Source: Bacteroidota bacterium (GTDB taxonomy: Bacteria > Bacteroidota > Bacteroidia > Bacteroidales > UBA10428). From it: a stretch of DNA of 8,068 nt. Positions within the stretch are counted from its first letter, which is position 1. Every line of letters begins with the position of its first letter. A program made the translations under genes and the position numbers. The notes under the pieces are model-generated. The model did not search any database, was not told the origin of the DNA, and saw only the letters and a program-made list of their open reading frames with translations. Where the stretch lies: NCBI GenBank assembly GCA_024640925.1, contig JAHEEB010000046.1:3674-11741 (forward strand). Reading direction: 5' to 3'. Of this stretch, positions 1 to 5,998 are shown in pieces.

Positions 1-284
1 AAAAGAAAATTGAATTTGATCCGATAGACAACCATCCTTATTTGATAGATTCTGTTGAAGAGAATAACGAAATATTCAACCAACAGAATATTATTAAAAT
101 ACACAAAGCTATTGCTCTTCTGCCAGAAGGATACAGGACCATCCTTAGTTTGTTCCTTCTTGAAGGGTATGATCATGAGGAAATTGCTGAAATTTTAGGC
201 ATCTCGGCTTCAACATCAAGATCCCAATACACCAGAGCCCGGGCTGCACTTGTTAAACTGGTTAAAGACATGCAGAATGGATGA
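1..284 (+). CDS. ECF-type RNA polymerase sigma factor, C-terminal part (5' end outside window)
   Basis: Only the last ~94 residues are present; the frame is open from base 3 to the TGA at 282-284 with no stop upstream, so the gene begins before the window. The visible part is a sigma-70 region 4 helix-turn-helix: LPEGYRTILSLFLLEGYDHE followed by EIAEILGISASTSRSQYTRA, the standard region-4 layout in which the second helix reads the -35-type promoter element. A linker with acidic residues (SVEENNE) precedes it, as expected between regions 2 and 4 of ECF factors. The TTG at 42 is not a real start because coding sequence continues upstream of it. The gene overlaps the next one by 8 bases, so they are very likely co-transcribed and translationally coupled, as is usual for a sigma factor and its regulator. 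The ECF subgroup cannot be decided without region 2. Confidence 0.9.
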   Translation, partial: KKIEFDPIDNHPYLIDSVEENNEIFNQQNIIKIHKAIALLPEGYRTILSLFLLEGYDHEEIAEILGISASTSRSQYTRARAALVKLVKDMQNG

Positions 285-768
285 ATTAAAAAATATTTTT
301 ATTAATAACCCTCAGCAATATGAACTGCCTGAAGGCCATATGACCAGGTTTGGGAATTTACTTGATAAAAAGCTTCATAGTAAGGTTTTCCTACTTCACT
401 TATCCACGGGGATAGCTGCTGCGAGTATTATTCTCTTTTCGTTGATATATTTTATTGTTGATCCAAAAGTGAAGAGTAATGATTTAATCCTTGGATCGGC
501 AAATGAAGAAACCATCGAATCGGAATATTACCTTCGTAACGAAATAGCAAACAAAATGTCGATTATCCATTCATTTAAGGTCAATAAAAAAACCAATTCT
601 TCACTTTTTAACGATATTGATGATTTAGATGAATCTTTAATTAAACTTAGAGATGACCTAAAAGAATCACCTAATGATCAACGCATTATTAATGCAGTTA
701 TCAATACTTACCGAATTAAATTAGAAGCTCTCGATACAATTTTAAATATTTTAAATAAAAACAGTTGA
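277..768 (+). CDS. single-pass membrane protein, probable anti-sigma factor or sensor partner of the ECF sigma factor
   Basis: This is a 163-residue protein. The ATG at 277 is chosen over an in-frame TTG at 250 because it gives the short overlap with the sigma gene and starts directly at the cytoplasmic segment MDELKNIFINN. Residues 15-33 (YELPEGHMTRFGNLLDKKL) match the short PEGHxxRF-like motif seen at the N-terminus of many small Bacteroidota membrane proteins encoded after ECF sigma genes. One transmembrane helix lies at about 43-61 (TGIAAASIILFSLIYFIV), flanked by basic residues on the N-terminal side, so the C-terminal ~100 residues should be periplasmic. That part is charged and probably helical (IESEYYLRNEIANKM, DDLDESLIKLRDDL, IINAVINTYRIKLEALDTIL). 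No zinc-binding anti-sigma (ZAS) HxxxCxxC motif is present. The anti-sigma role is inferred from position and topology only. Confidence 0.6.
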   Translation: MDELKNIFINNPQQYELPEGHMTRFGNLLDKKLHSKVFLLHLSTGIAAASIILFSLIYFIVDPKVKSNDLILGSANEETIESEYYLRNEIANKMSIIHSFKVNKKTNSSLFNDIDDLDESLIKLRDDLKESPNDQRIINAVINTYRIKLEALDTILNILNKNS

Positions 769-769
769 T

Positions 770-1852
770 ATGAAAAAAAACAGTCGGAATTTCAGGATAA
801 GCGTGACGACTTTTGTTATTATCATGTTTCTGCCAGTGATTTCAGCCCAGGAGAAAATCGGGAAAGAAATTCGTGGATCGTACGAGATTAAAGAAGGTAC
901 TAACCTTACCTTAGAAAACAAATACGGTAATATCGACCTTAGAAATTGGGAAAAAAATTCAGTAGATGTTACAGTTCAGATTAAACTGTTCGATGTTAGT
1001 GAGCAGAAAGCTCAGGAAATTTTAAAGATGATTAACATTGTTCAGTTGACCGAAGGAAATAATATTATTTACAGAACAGAATTTGACGAAGATTTTGGCA
1101 AAAGTCTGATGAACAATAATGGCGATAAAAAATTTGAAATAAACTATATTGTAAACATGCCTCAGACCTTGCCTGTAAATGTTACCAACAAATATGGCAA
1201 TGTTTTTATTGATAAACTCTCTGCTACTTCCACAATTACAGTGAAATACGGAAAATTAAAAGCGAACTCTATTGCCTCAAGCAGTAACGATAACCTTACT
1301 CAGATTTACCTGGCATATTCCGACGGTAATATTGAGCTCTGTAGCTGGTTAAAAACGGAGATTAAATATTCTAAGCTTGAAATTAATGAGAGTAAAGCAT
1401 TGGTTATCGTTAGTAAATACTCCAAACTATTTCTTGAACGTGGCAGTTCGCTTGTTGCCCAGGCTAAATACGACGAGTATCAAATTGGAACAGTAGCAAA
1501 TTTTGTTGTACAAGCAGATTACTGCAATTTCAGGTTCAAAAGCATTGGAAAAAAACTCAATTCAGAGACCAGTTACAGCGATGTTAAAATTGCTTATATG
1601 CCGCCCAGTTTCGAATCGGTGAATATTACCAACAGGTATGGTGCATACCATATAGCTATTGAAGATGGAGCATCATATAACCTCAAGGGTATTTCTAAAT
1701 ATGGCGACATATCATACCCAAAAACCGGAAAAGTCAGCAGATTTCAGGAAACTACCGAGCTAAATGTAGATGGATATGTGGGCAGCAATGCTAACAGCAA
1801 ATCAAAGGTTACAATCGATACAAAATACGGTTCAGTTAACTTACAGGAATAG
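770..1852 (+). CDS. secreted KYG-repeat protein, DUF4097-like putative adhesin
   Basis: A 360-residue protein starting one base after the stop of the membrane protein, so it is the third gene of the operon. Residues 1-26 form a signal peptide (basic start, hydrophobic FVIIMFLPVI, cleavage likely after ISA before Q27); there is no lipobox. The mature part is rich in a short strand motif around a tyrosine: KYGNIDL (51-57), KYGNVFI (141-147), KYGKLKA (159-165), KYSKLEI (199-205), KYSKLFL (216-222), KYDEYQI (233-239), RYGAYHI (289-295), KYGDISY (310-316) and KYGSVNL (352-358). The tyrosines from 183 to 251 are spaced exactly 17 residues apart. This is the look of DUF4097/DUF2807-like beta-helix proteins that often follow ECF sigma genes in Bacteroidota. 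Location should be periplasmic or cell-surface. The molecular function of the family is not established; adhesin is a family label, not something visible here. Confidence 0.75.
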   Translation: MKKNSRNFRISVTTFVIIMFLPVISAQEKIGKEIRGSYEIKEGTNLTLENKYGNIDLRNWEKNSVDVTVQIKLFDVSEQKAQEILKMINIVQLTEGNNIIYRTEFDEDFGKSLMNNNGDKKFEINYIVNMPQTLPVNVTNKYGNVFIDKLSATSTITVKYGKLKANSIASSSNDNLTQIYLAYSDGNIELCSWLKTEIKYSKLEINESKALVIVSKYSKLFLERGSSLVAQAKYDEYQIGTVANFVVQADYCNFRFKSIGKKLNSETSYSDVKIAYMPPSFESVNITNRYGAYHIAIEDGASYNLKGISKYGDISYPKTGKVSRFQETTELNVDGYVGSNANSKSKVTIDTKYGSVNLQE

Positions 1853-1861
1853 TTTAATTAT

Positions 1862-1899
1862 TAGAAGTTAGTTGTTTGGATTAAAGCAACTAACTTCTA
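1862..1899. terminator. bidirectional hairpin terminator between convergent genes
   Basis: The arm AGAAGTTAGTTG at 1863-1874 pairs perfectly with CAACTAACTTCT at 1887-1898, and the stem can extend by T1862-A1899 outside and by about three pairs inside. It begins 10 bases after the stop of the KYG-repeat protein and its right arm overlaps the stop codon of the convergent cysQ gene (1897-1899). No uninterrupted T-run follows on either side, only AT-rich sequence, so it may act as a weak intrinsic terminator or a 3'-end stabiliser. Confidence 0.7.
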
Positions 1900-2715
1900 T
1901 TTATATAATTCATATCCTTTGCAATAGGCAACAAACGATGGATTCAGAAGATTTTCCTTATTATATTCAAACGAATTGTAAGAAGGATACTGAACCAGGT
2001 TACCTCCAGATTCGAGCAATACAGCATGACCTGCGGCTATATCCCACTCCATTGTCGGAGCCATTCTCGGATAAATATGCGCTCCTCCCTCGGCTAACAT
2101 ACAAAGCTTTAATGAACTCCCAAAGTTTTTAATCTCTATTTTGCCTGTTCTTTGTTCCAGATCTTTTATGTATTTATCTGTTTCCGTATTTATATGAGAA
2201 CGGCTTGCCACAACAACTAAATTATTATTCACCTTTTCATAATAAGGCAATTTTATTTTGCTCTCAAAAGGTAAGGTTTCCGATGATTTACTGACATTTT
2301 CAAGTTTGTATGAACCATAACCTGAAGCAGCATAATATAACTTATCAGAAACCGGAATAAACACTACCCCTAAAACAGGAATTCCATTTTCAATAAGGGC
2401 AATGTTAATTGTAAATTCACCATTTTTATTGACAAATTCTTTTGTACCATCGAGTGGATCAACCAGCCAATAGGTATTCCAATGCTTTCTTATCGAATAA
2501 TCAACCTCTTTGTTTTCTTCACTGACAATTGGAATGCCTGTTTTAACAAGTGCCTGATTAATTATTTTGTTTGACTCCGTATCTGCCTCAGTCAGTGGAG
2601 AATTATCCTTTTTAAAATTCACTTCAAAATTCTGTGAATAATATGTAAGCGTTTTTATACCAGCCTCTATACACGCCTTAATTGCAACATCCAATAATTC
2701 GTTAAGTTGAGTCAT
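1897..2715 (-). CDS. cysQ: 3'(2'),5'-bisphosphate nucleotidase (CysQ, inositol monophosphatase superfamily)
   Basis: A 272-residue protein, normal length for CysQ. The family hydrolyses 3'-phosphoadenosine 5'-phosphate (PAP), the by-product of sulfate assimilation and sulfotransfer, to AMP and phosphate, using Mg2+ in the cytoplasm. Visible motifs in order are KKDNSPLTEAD (35-45), which is the typical CysQ N-terminal motif; SEEN (65-68) with a metal-binding glutamate; WLVDPLDGTKEF (83-94), the DPLDGT metal-binding signature with the KEF typical of CysQ rather than of inositol monophosphatases; GSSLKLCMLAEGGAHIYPR (199-217); and EWDIAAGHA (223-231), carrying the last metal ligand D225. The set is complete, so the enzyme should be active. 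The start at 2715 places the first helix correctly before KKDNSPLTEAD. No other sulfate-assimilation gene is in the window. The gene is monocistronic here, with its own upstream region and a shared terminator at its 3' end. Confidence 0.93.
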   Translation of the reverse strand: MTQLNELLDVAIKACIEAGIKTLTYYSQNFEVNFKKDNSPLTEADTESNKIINQALVKTGIPIVSEENKEVDYSIRKHWNTYWLVDPLDGTKEFVNKNGEFTINIALIENGIPVLGVVFIPVSDKLYYAASGYGSYKLENVSKSSETLPFESKIKLPYYEKVNNNLVVVASRSHINTETDKYIKDLEQRTGKIEIKNFGSSLKLCMLAEGGAHIYPRMAPTMEWDIAAGHAVLLESGGNLVQYPSYNSFEYNKENLLNPSFVAYCKGYELYK

Positions 2716-2749
2716 TTTTGAGAAAGATTATTATCAATATTTTCAATAG

Positions 2750-2782
2750 CAAAGAAACAAAGATTTATGCTTTAGATAACAA
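2750..2782 (-). promoter_or_regulatory. weak candidate Bacteroidota-type promoter for cysQ
   Basis: On the minus strand a TTG (2782-2780) is followed after 22 bases by TTTCTTTG (2757-2750), one mismatch from the Bacteroidota -7 box TAnnTTTG. The usual spacing is about 19-21, so the fit is imperfect. It would give a leader of roughly 25-30 bases before the cysQ start at 2715. A competing box, AATCTTTG (2765-2758), overlaps the spacer. This is pattern matching only. Confidence 0.22.
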
Positions 2783-2942
2783 CAGTGGCTGAAAAACAGG
2801 AACTAATAAGAAAAATCCTTTACTAATCATGTTATCTGCTTAAGATCGGAGTTAGTGCATAATGCAGCACTTCAAATAATAGAAATTTCATTATTTCTTT
2901 TGATTATTCAGGATTAACAATTTTTATCCATCGACTGAACAA

Positions 2943-2971
2943 TTGAACCTAAAAAGTATTTAGTATTATTG
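2943..2971 (+). promoter_or_regulatory. candidate Bacteroidota-type promoter for pepD
   Basis: TTG at 2943-2945 is followed after 18 bases by TATTATTG (2964-2971), one mismatch from the -7 consensus TAnnTTTG of Bacteroidota primary-sigma promoters. Transcription would start near 2978, leaving a leader of about 50 bases before the ATG at 3031. The spacing is one base shorter than usual. Support is by pattern only. Confidence 0.3.
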
Positions 2972-3030
2972 ATATATAATTTTACATAGTATGTCTTCAC
3001 AGATTTTGTAAATTCGTTAAAAACTAAAAT

Positions 3031-4488
3031 ATGTTACAAATTGCAGAATTAAAACCATCTGGTATATGGGGATTTTTCGCTGAAATTCTTCAAATACCGC
3101 GCCCATCAAAACATGAAGAAAAAATTATTTCCTTTCTCGAAAAATTTGCCAGCGATAATTCGTTGGAAATAAAAAAAGATAAAGTTGGTAACCTGTTAAT
3201 AAAAAAGCCTGCAAGTAAAGGATTTGAGAGCATTCAACCGGTTGTTCTTCAAAGCCATATCGATATGGTTTGCGAGAAAAATTCCGATGTAACCCATAAC
3301 TTCGAAACCGACGCTATTAACGCATATATCGATGGAGATTGGGTTAAAGCAAAAGGAACAACTCTTGGAGCTGATAATGGTATCGGCATTGCAGCTCAAT
3401 TGGCTGTTTTGGCCGATAAGAGTTTAGTACACGGTCCAATCGAATGTTTGTTTACTGTCGACGAAGAAACAGGTCTTACCGGTGCAAAGCTTCTTGAATC
3501 GGGTTTTTTCGATTCGAAAGTTTTAATAAACCTCGATTCGGAAGATGAAGGAGAGATTTTTATTGGTTGCGCTGGCGGAATGACTTCCTACATTCATTAT
3601 CCCTTAAAGAAAACAAAAGCACCCCAATTTGCAACATACAAAGTTTCTCTTACCGGACTAAAAGGTGGACATTCCGGCGATGACATCAATAAAGGGTTGG
3701 CTAACTCGAACAAACTTTTGATACGGTTTTTATGGAATTGTTCTAAGAATTTTGATATAAAACTTTCCGATTTTCAGGGTGGCAACCTCCATAATGCTAT
3801 ACCCCGCGAAGCATATGCCACTATTCTTGTTAAGCCTAAAATGGTACCAACTTTCAAAGTCTATTTTGATAAATATCTCGAGACTATTAAATCGGAGTAT
3901 TCTTTTACCGAACCCGGACTAAATATGTTGCTCGAAATAGTTGACAGGTCAAAAAGGGTATTAAAACAAAAAAACCAGGACAAGCTTTTATGTTCTCTTT
4001 ACGCCTGTCCGAATGGAGTTGTTTCCATGAGTCAGGCTGTTCCGGGACTTGTTGAAACATCTACAAATCTTGCTGCTGTTCATTTTAGCGATAATAACAC
4101 GGCTGAGATTGTTACCAGTCAGAGGAGTTCTATAGAATCGGCTAAAAGGGATATTGCAAACCGTATAAAAAGTACTTTTTACCTTGCCAAAGCAACCGTA
4201 GAGCAGGGTGAAGGATATCCAGGCTGGACTCCCAATCCCGAATCAGCAATTCTAAAGGTTTCGGAGAAAGTTTACGAATCACTGTTTCAAACGAAAGCCA
4301 AAATAAAAGCTATTCATGCGGGACTGGAGTGTGGTTTGTTTTTGGAGAAATATACCGGTCTCGATATGATTTCTATTGGTCCAACTCTCCGTGGTGTGCA
4401 TTCACCTGACGAACGTTTACAAATAGAAACTGTAGATAAATTCTGGAAATTCCTGGTTAAAATACTGGAGGAAATTCCCAAATTGTAA
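3031..4488 (+). CDS. pepD: aminoacyl-histidine dipeptidase (beta-Ala-His dipeptidase, peptidase family M20C)
   Basis: A 485-residue protein, the full length of PepD. The enzyme is a cytoplasmic di-zinc peptidase that cleaves Xaa-His and other unspecific dipeptides. All catalytic positions are visible: QSHIDMVCEKN (74-84) with metal ligand H76 and catalytic D78; GTTLGADNGIGIA (109-121) with bridging D115; TVDEETGLTGA (142-152) with the general base E145 and metal ligand E146; NLDSEDEGEIFIGCAGG (167-183) with D169; and RGVHSPDERL near the C-terminus with H457. The GGHSGDDI segment belongs to the lid/dimerisation domain and typifies M20C. From memory, these residues sit at a constant offset of four from those of Vibrio alginolyticus PepD, so there are no internal indels between them. 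The ATG at 3031 gives the expected N-terminus (IAELKPSGIWGFFAEILQIP). The gene stands alone and is followed by a repeat-rich region. Confidence 0.95.
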   Translation: MLQIAELKPSGIWGFFAEILQIPRPSKHEEKIISFLEKFASDNSLEIKKDKVGNLLIKKPASKGFESIQPVVLQSHIDMVCEKNSDVTHNFETDAINAYIDGDWVKAKGTTLGADNGIGIAAQLAVLADKSLVHGPIECLFTVDEETGLTGAKLLESGFFDSKVLINLDSEDEGEIFIGCAGGMTSYIHYPLKKTKAPQFATYKVSLTGLKGGHSGDDINKGLANSNKLLIRFLWNCSKNFDIKLSDFQGGNLHNAIPREAYATILVKPKMVPTFKVYFDKYLETIKSEYSFTEPGLNMLLEIVDRSKRVLKQKNQDKLLCSLYACPNGVVSMSQAVPGLVETSTNLAAVHFSDNNTAEIVTSQRSSIESAKRDIANRIKSTFYLAKATVEQGEGYPGWTPNPESAILKVSEKVYESLFQTKAKIKAIHAGLECGLFLEKYTGLDMISIGPTLRGVHSPDERLQIETVDKFWKFLVKILEEIPKL

Positions 4489-4492
4489 AAAA

Positions 4493-4511
4493 CAGGTTGT
4501 CTCCAAACCTG
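4493..4511 (+). terminator. small hairpin just after pepD
   Basis: CAGGTT (4493-4498) can pair with AACCTG (4506-4511) around a 7-base loop, starting 4 bases after the pepD stop. No T-run follows, so it is a poor intrinsic terminator by itself. The same bases can instead pair with a distant arm at 4613-4632, as described in the inverted-repeat entry, so the two foldings exclude one another. Confidence 0.35.
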
Positions 4512-4632
4512 GCAGCGTTTGTAATTAAAGATACGAAAATACAGGCATTTCTTCTCCTGTTAACAGCTAACAAATAAGCAAGTTTACGTTTTCAACGCTG
4601 GAAGGTCTATTGACGCTTCCAGGTTGACAGCC
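4495..4632. repeat. long imperfect inverted repeat with nested hairpins (possible interspersed palindromic element)
   Basis: The left arm 4495-4518 (GGTTGTC, a 4-base bulge TCCA, then AACCTGGCAGCGT) is complementary to the right arm 4613-4632 (ACGCTTCCAGGTTGACAGCC): 19 of 20 positions pair counting one G-U, with one mismatch at C4513/T4618. The arms are separated by 94 bases. Each arm can also fold locally: CAGGTT/AACCTG at 4493-4511 on the left, and CTGGAAG (4598-4604) with CTTCCAG (4616-4622) on the right. The element fills the space between pepD and the 42-base tandem array, contains no gene, and could act as a terminator for pepD and for the convergent rubredoxin transcript. Its symmetrical layout resembles small mobile palindromic elements, but no flanking target-site duplication is evident. 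Confidence 0.65.
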
Positions 4633-4642
4633 TTCGTGAGAC

Positions 4643-4895
4643 GGTTTTTGATTTCGAACTAGTGGTTTTCGATTTCCGTGTGGTGGAAATTCATTTCGAA
4701 CTGGTGGTTTTCGATTTCCGTGTGGTGGAAATTCATTTCGAACTGGTGGTTTTCGATTTCCGTGTAGTGGAAATTCATTTCGAACTGGTAGTTTTCGATT
4801 TCCGTGTGGTGGAAATTCATTTCGAACTGGTAGTTTTCGATTTCCGTGTGGTGGAAATTCATTTCGAACTGGTAGTTTTCGATTTCCGTGTGGTG
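4643..4895. repeat. 42-base tandem repeat array (about six copies)
   Basis: Units phased from 4651 are 4651-4692, 4693-4734, 4735-4776, 4777-4818, 4819-4860 and a 35-base partial at 4861-4895. The full units differ at only three positions, all G/A: U1 has CTAGTGG where U2 and U3 have CTGGTGG and U4-U6 have CTGGTAG, and U3 alone has GTGTAGTGG for GTGTGGTGG. The preceding 21 bases (4643-4663) look like a unit from which 21 bases between two ATTTC copies were lost. Each unit contains ATTTCC-GTGTGGT-GGAAAT, a 6-bp hairpin on both strands, and the palindrome TTCGAA. The length is a multiple of three, so long open frames arise on both strands by necessity. The array ends 7 bases from the rubredoxin stop codon and so lies in that gene's 3' untranslated region. 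Unit identity implies recent expansion and likely copy-number variation. Confidence 0.95.
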
Positions 4896-4902
4896 ATACT
4901 CC

Positions 4903-5067
4903 CTATTCATCAAGTGGTTCAAATTCTTCCTTAGAAACTCCACAAACCGGACACACCCAATCTTCCGGTAAACTTTCAAAGGATGTTCCCGGAGCAATTC
5001 CCGAATCGGGATCGCCCTCTCTTGGATCATAAACATATCCACAAACCTTACATTGATACTTTTTCAT
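4903..5067 (-). CDS. rubredoxin
   Basis: A 54-residue protein, the classic rubredoxin size, starting at the ATG complementary to 5065-5067 and ending at the TAG complementary to 4903-4905. Rubredoxins bind one iron through four cysteines and carry single electrons in the cytoplasm, for example to rubrerythrin, flavodiiron proteins or superoxide reductase in anaerobes. The two iron-binding knuckles are complete: [13 protein letters not shown] (3-15; C6, C9) and [15 protein letters not shown] (37-51; C39, C42). The conserved middle [20 protein letters not shown] (18-37) is also present, with aromatic residues Y4, Y11, Y13, F30, W37 and F49 that pack around the cluster. The gene is monocistronic and divergent from the VTC gene, with 136 bases between them. 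Its 3' end runs directly into the 42-base tandem array. No redox partner gene is visible nearby, so the specific electron acceptor cannot be named. Confidence 0.97.
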   Translation of the reverse strand: MKKYQCKVCGYVYDPREGDPDSGIAPGTSFESLPEDWVCPVCGVSKEEFEPLDE

Positions 5068-5110
5068 TGCTGATTATTTTATTGTATTATTCTACTTTTT
5101 TCAATTAAAA

Positions 5111-5164
5111 TCGTATACGAGACAATAATTCGTTATAAAAACAACTCTTTTATTCATACGAATA
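5111..5164. promoter_or_regulatory. palindromes in the rubredoxin/VTC divergent intergenic region, possible operator
   Basis: A perfect 10-base palindrome TCGTATACGA occupies 5111-5120, and TATTC-ATAC-GAATA, with 5-base arms, occupies 5151-5164. Both carry an ATACGA core and both lie between the divergent starts at 5067 and 5204. Such paired dyads are a common operator layout, but short palindromes also arise by chance in AT-rich DNA and no regulator is encoded beside them. Confidence 0.25.
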
Positions 5165-5203
5165 TATATCTTTCTTCTAATTTTACTTATTGCAATAAAA
5201 GAA

Positions 5204-5998
5204 ATGAGTACTATTAAGCAAATTATTTCTGATAAATTCGATTCAATCTCACTTAAAGAAATGGATTGTGTCGAACTTATGAACCGGATCGACACAAAAT
5301 ATATTGTAGAAAAATCGCTTCTTGAAAAGATTTTCAGCGAGATATCGTCGCAATACTTTATTCTTGAGATTGGCAACCAACGCTCTTTTCCTTACATATC
5401 GCTGTATTGGGATACCATTGATAATAAAATGTACCTTGCCCATCATAACGGACGTTTGGATCGGTATAAAATCAGGTTCAGAAAATATATTGAAAGCGAC
5501 CTGACTTTTCTGGAGATAAAACACAAGATAAAGGGAACGCGAACTATTAAAAAACGTACTAAAGTCGATGATATTGAAACAACTCTTAGTTCAAAATCAA
5601 TTGATTTTATTGAAAAAAACTCACCTTTTTCTGCCAGTTCATTAAGGCCTGTAATCTATACTGACTTTACCCGCATTACTTTAGTAAATAAAGATTTTAC
5701 AGAAAGGGCAACCATTGATACCTCATTAACCTTTCATTGTAATTGCGTTGATAAACATACATTTTTGAACAGCACTATTATTGAGCTAAAACGCGATGGA
5801 AATGTAGGAAGAACTTTGTTAACAGAAACCCTTTCGAAATATGGAGTTTACCCCAAAGGTATGAGCAAATATTGCCTTGGTCGGGTAGTGATCGATACTG
5901 ATATTAAGAAAAATAATTTTAAAGAAAAGATACTTCAACTTAACAAAATTGAGAATGGAAAATTTTATTACCGCAACCTTTCCAATACTTGTGACTAA
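5204..5998 (+). CDS. stand-alone VTC-domain protein, probable polyphosphate polymerase
   Basis: A 264-residue protein that is almost entirely one VTC domain, the triphosphate-tunnel fold which in yeast Vtc4 makes polyphosphate from nucleoside triphosphate. Motifs in order: NRIDTKYI (27-34); SLYWDT (66-71); LAHHNGRLDRYKIRFRKY (78-95) with the R91-F-R93 pair; TFLEIKHKIKGT (101-112) with the EIK strand (K106); a KKR at 116-118; YTDFTRITLVNKDFTERATID (152-172) with R157 and R168; IIELKRDG (192-199) with the metal-binding-type E194; and GMSKYCLG (219-226) with the conserved SKY lysine K222. These basic and acidic positions line the tunnel in the family, and none appears to be missing. There is no SPX domain and no membrane helix, unlike yeast Vtc4. 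The next gene overlaps its last 44 bases and encodes a DUF4956 membrane protein, a recurrent bacterial partnership, so membrane attachment is probably supplied in trans. Activity has not been shown for this sequence. Confidence 0.85.
   Translation: MSTIKQIISDKFDSISLKEMDCVELMNRIDTKYIVEKSLLEKIFSEISSQYFILEIGNQRSFPYISLYWDTIDNKMYLAHHNGRLDRYKIRFRKYIESDLTFLEIKHKIKGTRTIKKRTKVDDIETTLSSKSIDFIEKNSPFSASSLRPVIYTDFTRITLVNKDFTERATIDTSLTFHCNCVDKHTFLNSTIIELKRDGNVGRTLLTETLSKYGVYPKGMSKYCLGRVVIDTDIKKNNFKEKILQLNKIENGKFYYRNLSNTCD

Larger units (their letters stand above)
2716..3030. other. 315-base divergent intergenic region between cysQ and pepD
   Basis: No open reading frame of credible length is present on either strand. 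The stretch must hold the promoters of both divergent genes. In its middle lie two small dyads: AGTGC (2854-2858) with GCACT (2867-2871) around an 8-base loop, and a 23-base near-palindrome at 2874-2896 whose arms AAATAAT and ATTATTT surround GAAATTTC-like sequence. They lie next to each other and could be an operator pair or a small structured RNA, but nothing decides this. The rest is plain AT-rich sequence. Confidence 0.5.

Noticed and set aside
1872..2132. 86-codon plus-strand open frame
   Set aside because: It is antisense to cysQ and begins in the terminator hairpin; the cysQ motifs settle the strand.
4643..4895. CRISPR array
   Set aside because: The repeats are directly adjacent with no unique spacers, and no cas gene is present.
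4662..4934. 90-codon plus-strand open frame translating the tandem array as a 14-residue repeat (VVFDFRVVEIHFEL)
   Set aside because: It begins with a GTG inside the array and ends antisense to the rubredoxin gene. The open frame follows automatically from a stop-free 42-base unit, and the minus strand is open too, so it is no evidence of coding.
4659..5042. 127-codon minus-strand open frame with repeated HHTEIENYQFEMNF
   Set aside because: Its first ~45 codons lie out of frame within the rubredoxin gene, which has a complete and unmistakable sequence. The rest is the array read in an open frame.
5167..5174. TATCTTTC as a -7 box for the VTC operon
   Set aside because: It differs from the TAnnTTTG consensus at the conserved G, and no TTG lies at the right distance upstream.
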